This document shows, in pieces, positions 5,202-7,038 of a DNA stretch of 7,038 nucleotides. This stretch comes from Caldifarciminota bacterium. Lineage in GTDB: Bacteria; Hydrothermota; Tepidihabitantia; Tepidihabitantales; Tepidihabitantaceae. The translations under genes and the position numbers were made by a program. Under the pieces are notes generated by a model. The model saw only the letters and a program-made list of their open reading frames with translations, did no database searches and had not been told where the DNA came from. Numbering within the stretch: the first letter of the stretch is position 1; each line of letters begins with the position of its first letter. Location of the stretch: assembly GCA_903908785.1 (NCBI GenBank), contig CAIVTL010000420.1:1-7038 (forward strand), written 5' to 3'.

Positions 5202-6356
5202 ATGAAGTCCTCACCCAAGCCGCCCCCGACGCGCCAACCGGAACGTGACCATGCCACCGGCACTGAGTCTTGCATGGCCATACCGCAGAACCCCGGCACG
5301 TCGTCCTCGCCCGCCGATTCACCGTCCGTGACCTCGAATCGGAAGTCACCGGAGCTTGGTCCGTTCCTCGTTGCAGGGTGCGGTTCGATCGGACGACGGC
5401 ACGTCCGCAATCTGGTGGCGAGCGGCCAGACGGATATCGCGGTCTGTGACCCGAATCCGGAGAGGACGACGTCCCTCGTCGCCGAGGTCGGACTACCTCT
5501 ACGCCGGTACGCCGACTGCGATGAGGCACTGTCCAGGGTCAAGCCGGCTGTCGTCTTCGTCTGCACGCCCCCATCGCTCCATGTGAAACAGGCGCTGGCA
5601 GCCGTTCGCGCCGGCGCTCACGCGTTCATCGAGAAACCGTTGTCGAACACGCTTGACGGCGTCGAAGAACTCAGGCGCGAGGCGAGCACCCGCCAAAGAA
5701 CCTGCCAGGTCGGCTACAATCTCCGATTCCACGCAGGTGTCAGTAAAGTCAAGGAGCTGCTTGACGCCGGTGCCATCGGACCGGTCTCGTACGCCCAGGT
5801 GGTGATGGGCCAGTACCTGCCGGACTGGCGACCGTCGCAGGACTACCGCCAGAGCTACACCGCGCGTCGGGACTTGGGCGGCGGAATCATCCTCGATGCG
5901 TCGCACGAACTCGACTACGCACTCTGGCTGCTGGGACGGCCGGCAGCGACATTCTGCTCCGCGGACCGCGTCAGCAACCTCGAGGTTGACGTCGAGGATT
6001 CGGCGACGATTCTGCTCCGATACCCGTCCGGTGCCAGGGCCGACATCCACCTGGACTTCGTTCGTCGTGACTACGCCCGGGGCTGCTCATTGTGCGGCGA
6101 GACCGGGACGATAGTCTGGGACTACCCGACCCAACAGGTGCGGCTGTATCGTGCGGGCAACCGCGCCTGGGAAACGTTCCGCTGCGAGTGCGACCCGAAT
6201 GACATGTATCGGGCCGAGTTGGAGCATTTCCTGGATTGCGTTCGAACCCGGACAAGCCCGCTGGTTGACCTGCAGCAGGGACTGGCGGTACTCAGGTTGA
6301 TCGAAGCGGCCCGGCGCTCCGCGGACGCCGGCGCGTGGGAGGTGGTAGCTTGGTGA
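5202..6356 (+). CDS. Gfo/Idh/MocA-family NAD(P)-dependent oxidoreductase
   Basis: 384 residues when counted from ATG 5202. An N-terminal Rossmann fold has the glycine motif GCGSIG (59-64), followed by the family EKP motif (144-146) and a substrate domain with GYNLRFH (171-177), GQYLPDWRP (203-211) and a GGG...D-x-x-H segment (D232, H235) where the family places catalytic or substrate-binding residues. These enzymes oxidise or reduce sugars and related polyols with a nicotinamide cofactor in the cytoplasm. The GQYLPDWRP/ELD pattern recalls members I associate with surface-sugar clusters, from memory. The true start is uncertain. The Pro/Ser/Thr-rich first 50 residues are unlike the family, which usually begins within about 10-15 residues of the glycine motif. 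ATG 5274 and GTG 5328 are alternatives, and none has a Shine-Dalgarno. The stop overlaps the next gene's start by four bases, implying coupled expression. Confidence 0.9.
   Translation: MKSSPKPPPTRQPERDHATGTESCMAIPQNPGTSSSPADSPSVTSNRKSPELGPFLVAGCGSIGRRHVRNLVASGQTDIAVCDPNPERTTSLVAEVGLPLRRYADCDEALSRVKPAVVFVCTPPSLHVKQALAAVRAGAHAFIEKPLSNTLDGVEELRREASTRQRTCQVGYNLRFHAGVSKVKELLDAGAIGPVSYAQVVMGQYLPDWRPSQDYRQSYTARRDLGGGIILDASHELDYALWLLGRPAATFCSADRVSNLEVDVEDSATILLRYPSGARADIHLDFVRRDYARGCSLCGETGTIVWDYPTQQVRLYRAGNRAWETFRCECDPNDMYRAELEHFLDCVRTRTSPLVDLQQGLAVLRLIEAARRSADAGAWEVVAW
6338..6342 (+). promoter_or_regulatory. Shine-Dalgarno site of the SDR gene, deciding its start
   Basis: GGAGG lies inside the end of the oxidoreductase gene, ten bases before GTG 6353 and sixteen before ATG 6359. 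The spacing favours the GTG, which also overlaps the upstream TGA. A TTG at 6350, seven bases away, is in the same frame and cannot be excluded. Confidence 0.6.
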
Positions 6357-7038
6357 ACATGAAACGTAAGGTGGCCCTCGTGACCGCGGGTTCGCGCGGT
6401 CTGGGGGCCGAGATTGTGCGAGAACTGGCAAGACACGGCGCTGACGTGGCATTCACGTACCTGAGCGACAGCGGCGCTGCCGAAGCCCTGGCGGTCGAGA
6501 CCACCCGGGCGGGACACAGAGGGTTTGCCATCCAGGCCGACGCCGCCGACTTCGGGAGAGCAGCCGACGTAGTCACTGCGGTCCGAGAGGAACTCGGAGG
6601 CCTGCACGTACTCGTCTGCAACGCCGGCATCGCCCGGTCCGCGCCGATTCACCGCATGACCGAAGCGGAATGGGATTCGGTCGTGGCCGTGTCGCTTAAG
6701 GGGGCGTTCAACTATATCCGGGCCGCGGCACCCGGGTTCATCGAGCAGGAGTACGGCAAGATTGTGTGCATCGGCTCCATTAACGGCCTGAGAGGCCGGA
6801 CTGGTTCGGCAAGCTACAACGCCGCAAAGGCCGGGCTCGAAGGCCTGGTCAAGACTGCGGCAACGGAACTGGGCAGGTTCAACGTGAACGCCAACGTCGT
6901 TGCGCCCGGGTTCGTAGACACGCCTTCGCAGGCAAAGACCTCGGAGCTCATCCGGAACCTGGTGCTGAACGAATGTGCCATCAAGCGACTCGGAACACCC
7001 GGAGATATCGCGCCGCTTGTGGCATTCCTGGCCAGTGA
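6353..7038 (+). CDS. Short-chain dehydrogenase/reductase (SDR, FabG-like fold); 3' end outside window
   Basis: 228 codons are open from GTG 6353 to the right edge, close to full length for a classical SDR (about 250). The N-terminal nucleotide-binding motif is TAGSRGLG (11-18), where the family usually has TG-x3-G-x-G, so the first Gly is Ala. NAG (90-92), catalytic Ser142, Tyr155 and Lys159 in the YNAAK context, and the APGFVDTP segment (184-191) are all present. The tetrad position normally Asn (vNlkG) is Ser114 in VSLKG. Such enzymes interconvert alcohols and ketones with NAD(P)H in the cytoplasm. FabG similarity alone does not make it a fatty-acid enzyme. The GTGA overlap with the Gfo/Idh/MocA gene argues for a sugar- or glycan-related partner role. 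Alternative start: ATG 6359. Confidence 0.9.
   Translation, partial: MNMKRKVALVTAGSRGLGAEIVRELARHGADVAFTYLSDSGAAEALAVETTRAGHRGFAIQADAADFGRAADVVTAVREELGGLHVLVCNAGIARSAPIHRMTEAEWDSVVAVSLKGAFNYIRAAAPGFIEQEYGKIVCIGSINGLRGRTGSASYNAAKAGLEGLVKTAATELGRFNVNANVVAPGFVDTPSQAKTSELIRNLVLNECAIKRLGTPGDIAPLVAFLAS

Overview
The window is GC-rich bacterial DNA with long uninterrupted reading frames and strong G/C preference at third codon positions. It holds four protein genes, two of them cut by the window edges. The best clue to the organism is the leftmost gene, a secreted double beta-propeller protein whose C-terminus looks like the FlgD-type/Por (type IX) sorting modules of the FCB superphylum and allied candidate phyla. 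Candidate division WOR-3 (Stahlbacteria), Eisenbacteria or Latescibacteria-like lineages would fit. This is inference from protein style, because no rRNA or other marker gene is present.

Layout: (1) Bases 1-2824, minus strand: one open frame of 941 codons running off the left edge. It has a signal peptide, eight SBBP-like repeats, an Ig/CARDB-like linker, six kelch-like blades and the start of a C-terminal sorting/FlgD-like domain. (2) Bases 2825-3119: a divergent intergenic region with a perfect 16-bp palindrome, a small hairpin and only weak promoter candidates. (3) Bases 3120-5123, plus strand: a multi-membrane-pass GT-C (GT39/PMT-like) glycosyltransferase fused to five C-terminal TPRs. 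Three tracts of 7-bp periodicity lie in the parts of the gene that encode loops. (4) Bases 5124-5201: a short gap carrying a near-consensus sigma-70 promoter. (5) Bases about 5202-6356, plus strand: a Gfo/Idh/MocA NAD(P)-dependent oxidoreductase. (6) Bases 6353 to the right edge, plus strand: a short-chain dehydrogenase/reductase whose GTG start overlaps the preceding stop (GTGA), so the two are very probably translationally coupled.

Taken together, this looks like a surface-glycan or protein-glycosylation neighbourhood. A membrane glycosyltransferase with an acceptor-binding-type TPR tail is flanked by a divergently transcribed exported beta-rich protein (a possible acceptor) and by a two-enzyme oxidoreductase unit of the kind found in sugar or nonulosonic-acid modification clusters. 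The individual gene calls are well supported. The functional link between them is a hypothesis.

No tRNA, rRNA, CRISPR array, insertion sequence or phage gene was recognised.
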